A DNA stretch of 64,000 nt from Sternotherus odoratus (Eukaryota; Chordata; Testudines; Kinosternidae), in NCBI GenBank assembly GCA_032164245.1, contig JAVMKO010000036.1, positions 62,001 through 126,000 on the forward strand, in the 5' to 3' direction. This document shows positions 14,101-27,300 of the stretch, piece after piece. Every line of letters begins with the position of its first letter. The stretch's first letter is position 1. The notes beneath the pieces were generated by a model, which saw nothing but the letters and a program-made list of their open reading frames with translations, was not told the DNA's origin and searched no databases. The position numbers and the translations under genes were made by a program.

Positions 14101-15503
14101 AGAATCCAAAGGCAGCTTAGATGTAAAGTCTGTTAGTTTTTCCATGCATTTTCCAGGTTATTCCAAATGATTGTTTGGAAGATCTCTGTCCTATGGCTTA
14201 CACTTTCCCTATTCAAAGTTTGAGCAGACAGAGTAAACTAGTTACACTCATTCACATAAGATAATTAGCTGTTCTTCCCATTATAACACAGATTGTCTTC
14301 ATCTTAACTATAACTATCTAGAAATTCTTAGTTTCCTACAGTATCTTACATCTTTGATTTTAAGGTTAACTGAACACCTTGCATACATAATCAAGGCGAT
14401 TAAGACATGGACGGGAATTAGCATCTAAAAGCTAATTTGGTTACATTGTGAAACTTCTAACTGGGTATAGATAAACACAGACAAATAAACTTCGCATCTA
14501 TTTTTCTTTGAATTACTTGATGATTGCTAGTCTAATACACCTCTTTGAAATTCACATGCAAGTGAACGGTCTTGATACTGTAGAAGTGCCTCTTGTTATG
14601 TTAAGAATCAGGGAGGTAGCCGTGTCAGTCTGGAATAGCAGAGGTAACAAAGTCCTGTGGCACCTTAAAGACTAACTATAAAGTTTTGAAGCATGAGCTT
14701 TCGTGGGCTAATACCCACTTCGTCGGATGCAGGCTAGCCCACGAAAGCTCATGCTTCAAAACTTTATAGTTAGTCTTTAAGGTGCCACAGGACTTTGTTA
14801 CCTCTTGTTACGTTATTATTGGTCAGACACAGGTTGACTGGTCTTCCAGTATCACAAATGCATTCTTGGTTCTTATGCTCCCAGGATGCTCAAGGTGAAT
14901 TTCTATTTAATCAGCTAAGAATATAAAACATAAGAATGGCTAACCTGCATCCCCCAGAGGAATGGTTCTTCTAGCCCAGTGTCCTGTCTTCTGACAGTGA
15001 TGGGTGCCAGATGCTTCAGAGGGAATGAACAGAACAAGGCAATTGTTGAGTGAATCACCCCTCTTGGGAAGCCCCAGCTTCTGGCAGTCAGAGGTTTAGA
15101 GACACCCAGATCATGGGGTTGCCTCCCTGACCATGTTGGCTGGTAGCCATTGATGGACCTATCCTCCGTGAACTCAGATCTAATTCTTTTTTGAACCCAG
15201 TTGTACTTTTGACCTTCACAAAATTCCCTGGCAATGAGTTCCATGGGTTGACTGCATTGTGTGAATAAATGTGTTTGTTTTAAACCTGATGCCTATTAAT
15301 TTCATTGGGTGAACCCTTGTTCTGTGAAGAGCTAAATAACACTTCCTTATTGACTTTCTCTACACAGTCATGATTTTATAGACCTCTGTTGTATTCCCTC
15401 TTAGTCGTCTCCTTCCTACTGCAAATCCCCTCCCAGTGGAGCTATCCTGCAGGACCTGGGTTCCCCAGGGATGGATTCCTCCAGCCCTAGAACAAGATGA
15501 ACG

Positions 15504-15580
<77 letters not shown>

Positions 15581-18327
15581 TGAGGCAATCAGCACTCTCC
15601 AGCTGATCCGCTTATATGTCCCTGTACTCAATGGGCTGCTTTAAACAGCACTTTCAAGTTGATACCCTTATGCGCCTCTGGTCTCGATAGGCTGCGTTCA
15701 GCCCCCCAACCCCCATTATGTGCCCCAAGTTTAACATGGCCGTATCCCACTTTCACACAAACCCCGCAGGATTTTTGGGCACTACAGGGATCTTTAGCTT
15801 AGGTACAAGAAGTGTTGCTGCAGAGTAAATTGCTGGGGGAAGATAAAAACACAAAAGAGTAAAATTCAGAGAGAAGCAACCGGCTGAACCATAAAAGTTA
15901 TTTTTTGAATAACAGTGATAACTCCACAAGGAGGCTAAACGAACATAATAGTTACATTTTAAAGGTTAATATTTGAGGTAGAAAAGAAAACAGAGGGGGG
16001 GGGATCTCATCCACTCCATGAGGCTTGGACTAGTTGGGTGATGGTGATAGCTCAGGGTCCTGAGTGCTGGAGACAGAGCCCCCAGCACGATCAGTCGGTG
16101 ATGATGAATTCCCAGTGGAACTGATGCAGAGTTTGGGTTTATACATCAGAACACTGACTTGGGCATAGGTAGGGGCCGTTTTATAGAGAAAATACAAAGG
16201 TTTGAGGGAGAACAAATAGATTTGTTTAGGGATAAACTGGTGATCCAAGGGTTCAAGGGATTTTCTTTAGGCTAGACCAGGGGTCTCCAAACTTTGAGAT
16301 GAGGGCCATATTAGATTTTTTGAAGGGGCTTCGTGGGCCAAAGCAACCGTGAAAAAATTCAATATATGCAACAAAAAATAACCCCGCTCCTCCATCCACT
16401 GCCATGAGGGCACTCATCCCTCCACACATGGGGCCGCCAGCAGCAGCTCGCGGGGCAGTGGTGGGGGGCAGTGGCAGTTTCTCCACATGCCTGTTTGGCA
16501 TGCCTGCTCAGCTGGAGGACCGGACAAATCGAAGCCGCAGGCTGGATCCGGCCCTCGGGTCGTAGTTTGGAGACCCCTAGGCTAGACAATAGGAGCTGAT
16601 CACTCTTGGCTATGGGTGGTGTTTTCTTTCAGGGAGCTCACAATGTAACCAGACTCCTTCAGTATTTTGGATATCAGTCAAAGATCTATTACTAAAATTG
16701 GTCTGATTATTGCTGAGCTGGGTGTGTGAAGGCGAAAGTTCATTACCATCTGGAGCAGGGAATCCCATGATGCAGTGCATCCCTGCTTTTTTGGTCCCAG
16801 AGTTCAGTGCAGTTCTCTGTTCCTCATTCTTTATGCTAATCCCTGTCCTATCGTTCATGCAGATGAGGCTAGGGGAGTGGTCTCTGTTCTTCATTCTGTA
16901 TGCAAATGGAGATGTCTTAATCTTGTCACCCTTGTCAGGAGGGGTCTAGGTGTGTCTCCCAACGCTCTTCATTAGTCTCTGCAAGCCTTTTCTCTGACTG
17001 GTTTTGGTTCAAACAGAGACTGGGGGGTGTTCTTTAGAGTCAGACAGGCTAGATTGGATCAACAATAAGGATGGCAAGTGAAGTCTAGTACAGCCGGAGA
17101 ACTTTCATTCTTCATTCTTTTTTCATTAGAGTCAGGAAACATTTGATCAGTTTGGATCTCTGCTTGGAGAACTGGCACCATACAGTTGTGACTCACTGGT
17201 CCCGTCCCGTCTGTGGGTGGTTGATTGCATCAGCTGCCTTCTCTCTATACAAGGTGAGTAGACCATTAGCAGGTCTAAGTTATTCTTCACCATTAGCAGG
17301 TATAAGTAATTCTTCACCTTCTTTCACTGTTGCAATGTCAATTTTTCTGCCTATCTAGTTCTTTCTGTCTTGTCTGTTTGCGCTTAGATAACAAAATGGT
17401 GGGCATCTTGTAAATACCTCATTAGAAGAGAAGGTTATGATGTGTAAAGAGCCTAGCACACTTTTGGGAACTGTCCAAATAATAAATGGTCTGCATACAG
17501 GTAGAGAACTGCTAAATTCCTTAGGGCTTGTCTACAAAGGGACACCAAGGAAAGTTAATCCAAATTAACTAAAGGTGTAAATTGAAAGTGCATTAGTTAA
17601 ATGGCAATAAACATGTGTGGATGATCTGATTTTGAATTAAAATGGCCTTTATTAATTTTAGTGAATTCTATTAATTAAACTAACCTGAATTAAGGCTACT
17701 TTAATTCTAAATAAGTGTGTCCCCATAGGTGTTTAATGAAGTTTAACTAATGCATTTTGAAAATGAATTTGGATTAGCTTTCTTGAATATTTCCATGTAG
17801 ACACGCCTTGGTACTAAACATTTCCATTCTCTTTACCGGGCCACTGGCTGTATTGGAGGGGTTTCCTGGAGTCATTCTTTAAACGAAAAGTTCTTCCAGC
17901 AACCCTCTGTAATGAGCATTCAAAGCTATTCCCCTCTATGAAAGAGTAGGATATTCTTTTCACTTAATGGTTAGATGTAAAGGGATAGAGCTTGATTATC
18001 ATTTAAGGCCATTTCCAATTAGGGTGACTAGACAACAAATGTGAAACTTCCGGACAGGGGGCTGGCGGATAATAGAGTCTATATAAGAAAAGGACCTTGA
18101 AATCGGGACAGTTCCTATAAAATTAGGACATCTGGTCACCCTATTTCCAATTATTATTAATCAGTTCTAAAAAACAGTGTTGGTGATTCAGAAACAGAAT
18201 AAGAGACTCCAGTCTTTGAATGTACAACATAGGAACGTTGTAGTTATGTTCCTGGAAAATGCAACTTTAAATGAAACGATAAACAAATCCAATTTCCCCA
18301 CAAGAATTAATGTAAATAGGGAGATAT

Positions 18328-18383
<56 letters not shown>

Positions 18384-21300
18384 GAAGTTTTAAACAAACA
18401 ATTTAATAGTGTCAAGAATCAGAGAGGTAGCCGTGTTAGTCTGGAATAGCAGAGGTAACAAAGTCCTGTGGCACCTTAAAGACTAACTATAAAGTTTTAA
18501 AGCATAAGCTTTCGTGGGCTAATACCCACTTCGTCGGATGCAAGCAGTGGAAGTGTCCAGAAGCAGGTATAGAAAAGTAGGCAAGAACCAGGGGGGTTAG
18601 TCCAATTAGGCTGAACCAGCTTGTTCCTGCAGAAGTTTTTGTCCATCCCAATCTCTTTTACAATGAGAGTTTGGTGGAGGGATTCACCTCTAAATTGGAA
18701 CCTCAGCTCTATCTGCAGGAGTTGTACTTGAATATGGGATTAGATTGAAATACTGAGAGCAGAGAGGCTACTGAAACCAGACACACACAGAAAGCTTCTC
18801 CAAGCTGAATAGAGTTCAGTCCTGTATCATTCACAAGAACATACCGCTACTGTTAACTTTCAGACATTTAGGGTGTAATCCTGACTCCATACAGTCAACA
18901 GGAGTTTTGCGCTTGACTCCAATGGGGCCAAGATTTTACACTCTGCTGATAACTACATAGCACATGGATCCTCCTGTATGACGATCCATGCAGTAGAGGT
19001 TCAATTTCATTAATCGCTACAGTCCTTTTTCTCCTTTTCTCCACTCCAGGCCAGTCCATGAACCTGGGGTTGGCGGAGGAGGAGCTCCGATGTGTCCGTG
19101 AATCCCTAACAGCTCCAGACCCCGAGGCTCTGCTTCAGGCATCTGCCAGAATGGCCAGGGTAACTGACTCAAAAAAGCATGTGCGGATGTCCTAGTGACC
19201 GGGCACCATTCATTTTACATTTATGCTTTCATGATGCCTTTCCGTACTTGGAGCGAACTGTGGGAGCAGGGCATTTATTGTTAGTAACGACCAAGATGCT
19301 TTTCATAGATGTGTGTTAGAATGCCATGTAAAAACCAGATTCCACAGAATGTTGCACGCACATGAAAATGCACACGCAGATGTGCACACACGTATCTATC
19401 CAGCCATCCAGGAGAAAAAACTGTGTTAGCAGAACATCAAGCTGAGAAACCACCCAGTCTTCATTGTCACCTTGTGGGCTTGCCTTTGGGTGCATGCCTC
19501 TCTTTACTTAATTTTAGATGTTGTAAAAAGATGCAGTGTATATAAGAGAATACAAACTGGACACTTACCTCCTGCATATCCAGTACAATGCTGTGCTAAC
19601 TGTGCAACAGTCTTTGCCTCTAACCTGATCTCATTAGTGTAGAATACAAAAATGTAGTATATAGACTATAGAGAGAATTTGAATGACAAAGGGCTAGCTA
19701 GACCTGAGGCTAATTAACAGTTTGCTGCTGCATAGAGATATTTCCATAGAGATATTGGGCCTCCATTTTTAAAAGTGCTGGATCATAGAATCTCAGAGTT
19801 GGAAGGGACCTCAGGAGATCATCTAGTCTAACCCCCTACTCAAAGCAGGATCAATCCCATTTTTGCCCTGTATCCCTAAATGGCCCCTGGGTTTAGCAGG
19901 CCAATGCTCAAACCACTGAGCTATCCCTCCCCCCCCTTGCAATTTGTTTCATGTGGCTGGGTTGCCACCCCTGGAGGAAGCCACAGTGAGCTCAATAGGG
20001 AGCCATCAGGATCATAGAAGGGAGCCATCAGAATCATAGAGCCAAACATCATTGCAGTCTCTCCTGTTTTTGATTTGTTCCCAGGTTGTTAGTGAATACT
20101 TCCCCTCCAAACAGGTCATAGAATTTGTTGACCCCATACTGGATGCTATGGAGTGTGCTATTCCCACCTGTGCCACAGCAGCTGGCCTGTGGATGAAGAT
20201 CATCCTGAGGGAGTGTGGAGGTGCCATGCTGGATGAGGTAAAACTGGAAACTGGAGAGCCTAAACTCTAGGCTTTTAGATCCTTGCCCTCATGTGTAATG
20301 AACAGAAATCTTTCTGTTTCTTTCCCTCGGACATAGAGTCGATTCCATCTCTGTTCCCACCCTAAGATAGACAATGGCAAAAGCAATAGCAGTAGACAGA
20401 GATAATCCAAGGGAAAAGGAAGATGGTTGGTTATTTATTTGTCTAGCTTGTTGCCGCAGTAGTCAGCCAAGGAAGGCTTGAAAAAACGGACTCTGGGGAG
20501 AATCCAACGAGACAGAATGACTGGCACTGGGAGGCATCCAGTTCTTAGGAGGGCTACTGTCGTCATTCTCGGATTCCACCCTCTTGCCAGGTTTCAGAGC
20601 CTGAGCTCCAGCCCAAGCAGGAACAGCTACACGTTTAGCCCCATAGTGCAAGCCCACAGGCCCAGGTTGACCTGAGCTCTGAAACTCACTACTGTGGGGG
20701 TTTTTTTTGCCGTGTGGACGTACTCTTTAAGAACAGAAGGAGGGAGGGAGAAGACTATAGTGTCTTTGGGATCCACTGTTTATATGCCTTATTCTGGAGC
20801 CCAGTGCATTAGGGCTAGATGAAAGGAGCACTCCACAAATCTTCTAACAAGGTGGTGAAAGGCCTCAGGATAGGGAACCCTCGCAGCAGAACTTCCATGT
20901 TTGCACAGTGTTTTAAAGATGTGAAGGGCTAGGAATGAATATGAGAGGTAGTCACCTGTATAGTCCCAGGCATTTGAACACTGTATTTCAAGCACTTGCA
21001 TATTTTGTGCTTGTGGTTGTTTATGAACTCTACATTCTTCCAGGCAAAGGGTCAGATTTGGCTGCTTAAATCACACCTGCAAAATCTGGGCAAGCAAATC
21101 CTTCTTTTGTGCATGTTACTGGGCACCACCACATTAAATTACCTGATATGTATATGTGTGTGTCAGCGTTAATTTTTACACCCAAGTGTGAGCAATTTTT
21201 GTGGGTTCAAGTTACGCAGACATATCTGAACATTTTGTTTCTTCAAGTGAGGAATTTCTAAAAAAGCACCAAATGTCTACATGGCTAAATAAAGGTTTTG

Positions 21301-24300
21301 ATTCTGTAGCATGAATGGAGCGAAAGAAAAAGGGACATTTCTTTCTGGTTTTGTTCCTTCCAGGTGCCAGATATCCTGGATAGGATATATAAATGCATGA
21401 ATATTATCAAGGAAGGCAGCTTGAGGTCATTCCTGGTGGAGGCAGCATCTATTCTTGCTCACCATCACCCAGAGGCAGCAGTCTCCAGCCTCCTCCTCCA
21501 CCCTCTGCCGATGGACCGGTATATACCACTACCTATTGCATTCATCTTGGGAAACCGTGGATCCCACTGCTTTATTGGGAGGTGTAGGGCTTCACTGAAG
21601 CAGCAGACAGTTTGGGATAATTTCTAAAGGTTAATAGCCTGGGTCTTTCTGCAGAAAGGTCCAAGAACATGGAGGTTACAGAGAGAAATTAAGTGTCATT
21701 CTGTTTTTATTAATTAATAGCTGCTTTGACATCCTAAAGTCCTATCTTTACTGGTCTAACTGAAGTGTCTTGTTGGAAACATCTACCTCTCTAGACACCT
21801 GAATTGACCTCACTCTGGAAATTAGCAGAGGCTGTTGGTTTTCTGGTAGCATGGCAGCTTCAAGTCCAAATCCCTGGCTGATTACAAAGAATAGGGGCAA
21901 TATTATCATCAGACCTCTGCTTGGTATCAGTGAGGGTGTGGGTGCTAGACTAGAGTTGCCATCCTTGTTACTTAAAACTTGACTGGAAGCAGATCCATCA
22001 TTTCATTTAAAGATCCCTAACTGAGTTATCAGTTATCAGTGCTGGAATCTAAGACCATAAGAGCGGCCACACTGGCTCAGACCAAAAGTCCATCTAGCCC
22101 AGTATTCTGTCTTCCAACAGTGGCCAGTGCCACATACCCCAGAGGGAATGAACACAATAGGGAATTGTCGGTGATCCATCCCCTGTTGCCCAGTCCCAGC
22201 TTCTGGCAAACAGAGGGTAGGGACACCATTTGTGAAGGGGACATAGGATGACCATGAATATTCGTTCCCATAGTTGTATGTCCAGTTAGTAGGAATATGG
22301 CTTTTCTTTTATCAACTTGCCTTCCAAACCCTAGATTTTTGGGAGCCACATGCTCACGATTCCATATTTACTGGGAAGTGGGAAAACAGGAACTGAGGTT
22401 GGCACTCTGTGTCCCATTCTTCTGAAGTCTGGTATTAATGGCTAGGCTGCAGTAAGACTAGGTCACTTAACCTAGTTCTGTAACTGGAAACTCAATATTT
22501 AAACACGAGGAGCGTTAGAGGAGGTCAGAAGTGACAAAGAGTCCTGTGGCACCTTCAAGACTAACTAAAGTATTGAATCACAAGCTTTCATGGGCTAATA
22601 TCCACTTTATTGGATACATGCAGTGGGAGGAGGACAGTACTTCTAACTTTCTCACTATACGCAAGGAGAAAAATTGGTCTTTACTTAAATATGACACATG
22701 CAGTCTGAGCCACAAAAGTGTCCAGGAGTCACATGTAACTTCTGTTAAATTGCAGTGACACCACCGAACTGTGGAGATCTCTCGGGGGAGACACCTGGTT
22801 TGCCACTCAAGTCCTTGAAATCCTAATGAATAAAATAAAGAGGCCAACAAGTCAAGAAGGCAGCCTCACCACCGAGGCTGAAATTGATGGAAATTTGGCA
22901 GCTGCTGAACCTCTCACAGTAAGTTATGGGACAGACGTGTCTTTCAGGCTTTCCTCTACCCTGTGACAATCCTGCTGATGGAGAACTAGAAGTGTGGTCT
23001 AATATTGCTGTGTGGGCACTTCTCCTCTAATGCACTGTTTCCCTGAGTCCAGCTCTGCTCTCTGTGGAACAAATACAGCAGTTTTAGAGTAGGTGGCTGA
23101 TTTACTTAATAATATCTGGCAATGACAAAGTCTTTGAACCAGGGTTCTCACAGTGCTTTGCAAATATTCCGTAGGACTCACAACATGCCTTGGTAAGTTA
23201 TACACATTTTTACAGATGTGGGAAACTGAGCCACGAGTTAAGCGAGTTGCTCGCAGTCATTCAAGTTACTGGCAGAAGTGAGAATTGATATCAGAAGGGG
23301 AGAAAGGGTGTATTGGTGTGGGGAAGAGATCTCATTTTCTACCATGCTCTCCTTTCAGGCAACCTGTGCAATCACTGAGGTGATGTCAACCCTCCAATCA
23401 AGCCGACCTGCCAAGGAGCTGCTGCCACATTTGCTTCCTGTGCTCCTGGAGCAGGCCAGCAGAACCGTAGGCCAAAGGATGCCTGATACAACCCTGATCG
23501 ACAATGAGACAGCTCTGTGCAGCCGGAGGAAACTCCGAAATGCACCGGATAAGCCTTGCCGGTAATTAGAAGGAAGGAAGAGGAACAAAGGGAATTCCAA
23601 TAGAGTTGTGTGACACTCCCCAGGAGTTCCCAGGGTTATGAGGCACCTGACCATTATCACCTGTCCTTAGAGGGAGGAAGTCTTGTCTGTGCCTGCTGTG
23701 GGTCAGTTCCCTGAAACTACCAGGCTCTGGCAAAACAAACACTGCCAACCAGGCCTCCTCACCCCTCAGTCTCTTTGTACAGGTTACTGATCGGCTTACA
23801 CCAACCCCCGAGACGTCTGACCATTCTGTATAGTGTCCAGACCTTCATCCACTGAACACCCACAGAATTACAAGGCCTGCTGTTCCCTCCTGCTCCTTTA
23901 AGAGTGACCAAAAACACAGCAGGGTTGTTCGAAGGTCCCATTTTCCAGAGTCTGAAAATGCCCCAGGCCCCGGCACCCTGTGGGGTTAAAATCCAGAACC
24001 AGGAGCCCCAAACTCTGATGCCTGGAACTGGGCCAAGTAGTATTTATAGCATGTTGGGGGGGGAGGGGGAGGGGAGGCTCAAACAGAAAGGTTGAGAACC
24101 CCTGTTCTACACTTCTCTTTGCTGCTTCACCACCCATTTCAGTGTTCCCTCCATCACCCGGACTGCCAAACCTCTACACTGGCTTCTCCGACAGATAACA
24201 GGGAAATCCCTGACGAGCCCCCAGCTATGACAGAGTGGGGTGTCGCACCCCCACATCTTCCACAAACATTTGAGCTTTGAGACTTTCTTGCTTGTAAGCA

Positions 24301-27300
24301 CCAACACATAATCTAATCCCCCTACCAATACATAGCACCTTTCTAGTGTATCTCAACTTTCTAAACTCTTCTCCAGAAGTGGGGGGTAAGGTGTGTCCAC
24401 TCAGGGACCTCACTGTGTCTGGCTGTCCTAGCTTTTTGTCTTTTTGTGAAAGCAAGTGTGAAAAATCAGGACAGGGTGGGGGGTAATAGGCACCTGTGTA
24501 AGATAAAGCCCCAAATATTGGGACATCTGGTCACCCTAGTTTCTTTCTCTGTCTGTTCCCCTCAAAGGGCTCCTGCCCATGTCCTTTTATTCACTTTCCC
24601 TGTTAATGGAATGATTGGTTCCTGGACTCACTAGCCCCAGTCTGACCTCGGAATCAGGTCCACCTCTGTCCCATTCGGACTTCTGTGAGGAACCGAACTG
24701 ATACTAAAAGTGACCAGAGTGCTGCCTCAAGAGCAAACCCTCAGCACTCTGTGTCACATCATATCTGGAACTATGACCCCAAAATGTCCAATAGTGATCA
24801 CCACATGCTATGCCCCCAGTGTTTGGGTCCTGCTCATGTATCTTTTCCATGTCATTGTACTCTGCGATTGCCCATACTCCTTGCAGAAAGAGAAAAATGG
24901 TGGCAATGTTTTGTCCCTAACAAAACTAGTCATATGAGATGTATGAGACTGAAACTTACCTCCCGGCATCAAGTCCTTCCAGGGACACTGGTGTCTGGGA
25001 TATTGCCAGTGGATGAACTGTCGATGGAACACACACCGGACAAGTAACCGGGGCTTCCTGACTTTGTTCCGGCTGCACCTTCCTACTGATTGCTGCAGTT
25101 CTGTGCCTCTCTTTCCCCAGGCTTTCTATCCAGGCATTAGGGGCTGTGCTGTTGAAGGGTGGGAATATGAGCCTGGAAGGAGAGAATGGGATTCTTTTGG
25201 AAGACCCCAAGACTCACCATGAGGGAGTGTGTCTCCTGGTGAGGTAAGAGATCTAGGAGGCATCATTTTATCCTTAGAAATCAGTAGCAAATAGAGTGGC
25301 TGAGAGGGAACCTCCTGTTTAGAGCTTTGTGGGGGTGCCCTGGGTTGAAACTCGCAGCTCCCACTCATAGGCTCAAAGCAGCTGAGATTTTAAAGTTTGC
25401 AATCCCCATCAGCAGTTTCTTCTGTCTTCCAGACGTCTGCTAAGCTCGAGAAGAATAACAACCGATATCATACAGAGCCTCCTCCCCTGGGTGAATTCCC
25501 CATCAGAAAACCTCAGAGTCACCAGCACAGCTTTCCTTGCCGAGGTAAGACACAGGGCTCTGAAGAGCAGTTTCACCATTAGCCTGTCGTCTGCTGTATA
25601 CCTTTCTTTCGGGAGTTGGACAGTTCAGTTCATAGGAGTAATTTGTCATTTTAGATAGTAGAATGGGTCCTCCTTTATATGGAAACCTCACAAGGAACTT
25701 CATTCTACCTTTCTGGGTCATTCTCTGTGTTATCTGTATTGCTGTCATTGCCTGTACTAGCTACACAACCACTGGTGCTGGCTGAGAGAGATACGGACAG
25801 AGTTTGAATTATTGGACCTCTTCTGCCAAGTCCTAGTGCTGATACTAACCAACAGCTCCTGATTTTGGTTTAGCTCAGCAGATCTTCTGAATGAACCCAG
25901 TGTCCTAATATTATAAAACAAGCAACATACAAATACATTAACATCTATCTTAGGTTCTCATTATTGTAGTGTCCGAGTACCTCAAAACTCTTTAATGTAT
26001 GTATCCCCACAACATTCCTGTGAGGGAGGGAAGCACTATTATTCCTATTTTACAGGCAGGGAACTGATGCACAGAGGGGCCAAGTGACTTGCCCAAATTC
26101 ACACAGGAAGTCTTTTAGGGAGCAGGAAATTGAACCTGGGTCTCCTAAGTCCTAGGTTAGTGTGATAACTGTGGACCATCCTCCCTTTCCACAGCCATCC
26201 TCTAACATCTGTGTGATATTTCCCACTTATACTAAGCAACTATCTTAGGGGCTCATCTCTTAGGGGCACAAACAATCTATCTGTGCTTGGGATGGGCTGT
26301 ACCTGGGCTTTGAGGCTCCTTCCAAGAGGCCCCATTGTCCTACTACACCTACCCCAGGAAAAGAGCCATAAATCTGGGTCTGTATAAAGAGGCCTCATGA
26401 AAGCAGCCAATCAGAGCCCATCAGGCTCATCTAAAAGGAGCTGCCGGGCCTCCGCAGGTCAGTTCCTGGCAGGAACTGGAGGGGCAAGAAAGGGTTCTGC
26501 TCTCTGGCCAAAGAGATTCAGGGGTAAGCCAGAGTTTGATTCTGGTTTGATTCTGGTTTGAAGCTGGGTTTGCAGAAAGAGAGTCATGAAGAACTATAAC
26601 CCTGAGATGAGTGCGAAGCTAAAGTCCTGTAGGAAGACGACCAGAGAAGAAGCAACAATGAACTGAAATCAAGCAGTGCCTGGCTACTGTTTACAGGGTC
26701 CATGGTTTGGGCAGTTCCCCTACCGTCTACAGTGGCATAAGCCCCATGGAGGGAACTATGCCTATGGAGAGCTTGAACAAAGGGCAGAATTTAAAGGACC
26801 CAGAGATGGGGCTGGAGACCCCAGTGTGGGCAATGGGACTGTTCTTGACTACCCCAGAAGGGATTCATTTGGACTTTGGGACTCAGCCAGAGGCCTGAGC
26901 CACAGAAGACTCTTAGAGGTCGGCTGGCAGGGTGCACCAGGGGTGAAAAAAGGACTGTGGTACCGTACCTAGGCTCTGAGAGGCTCTCAAGTGGTGAGTG
27001 GATCCCTATTACAGTGCCCCAAAGGAAAGCTCCATGTTTTTAAGGCATTTCTCATTTGTGTGGAATAATAAAGTTACAGGCTATAATGTGCCAAGTATCA
27101 GAGGGGTAGCTATATGAGGCTGTATCCACAAGCCGGTGGCTGTAGAAAGACTCCTTGTTGTTTTTAGTGTATTACATGTCTGCTCAAATTATTTTCCCAA
27201 TCTTAATGATCGTACTGGGGCTAATGGACATGTTGATTTTATTTCAGCTAATGACTGATCCCATACTCAGGGAAAAGAAATTGCTTAAGGCTGCCTTGAA

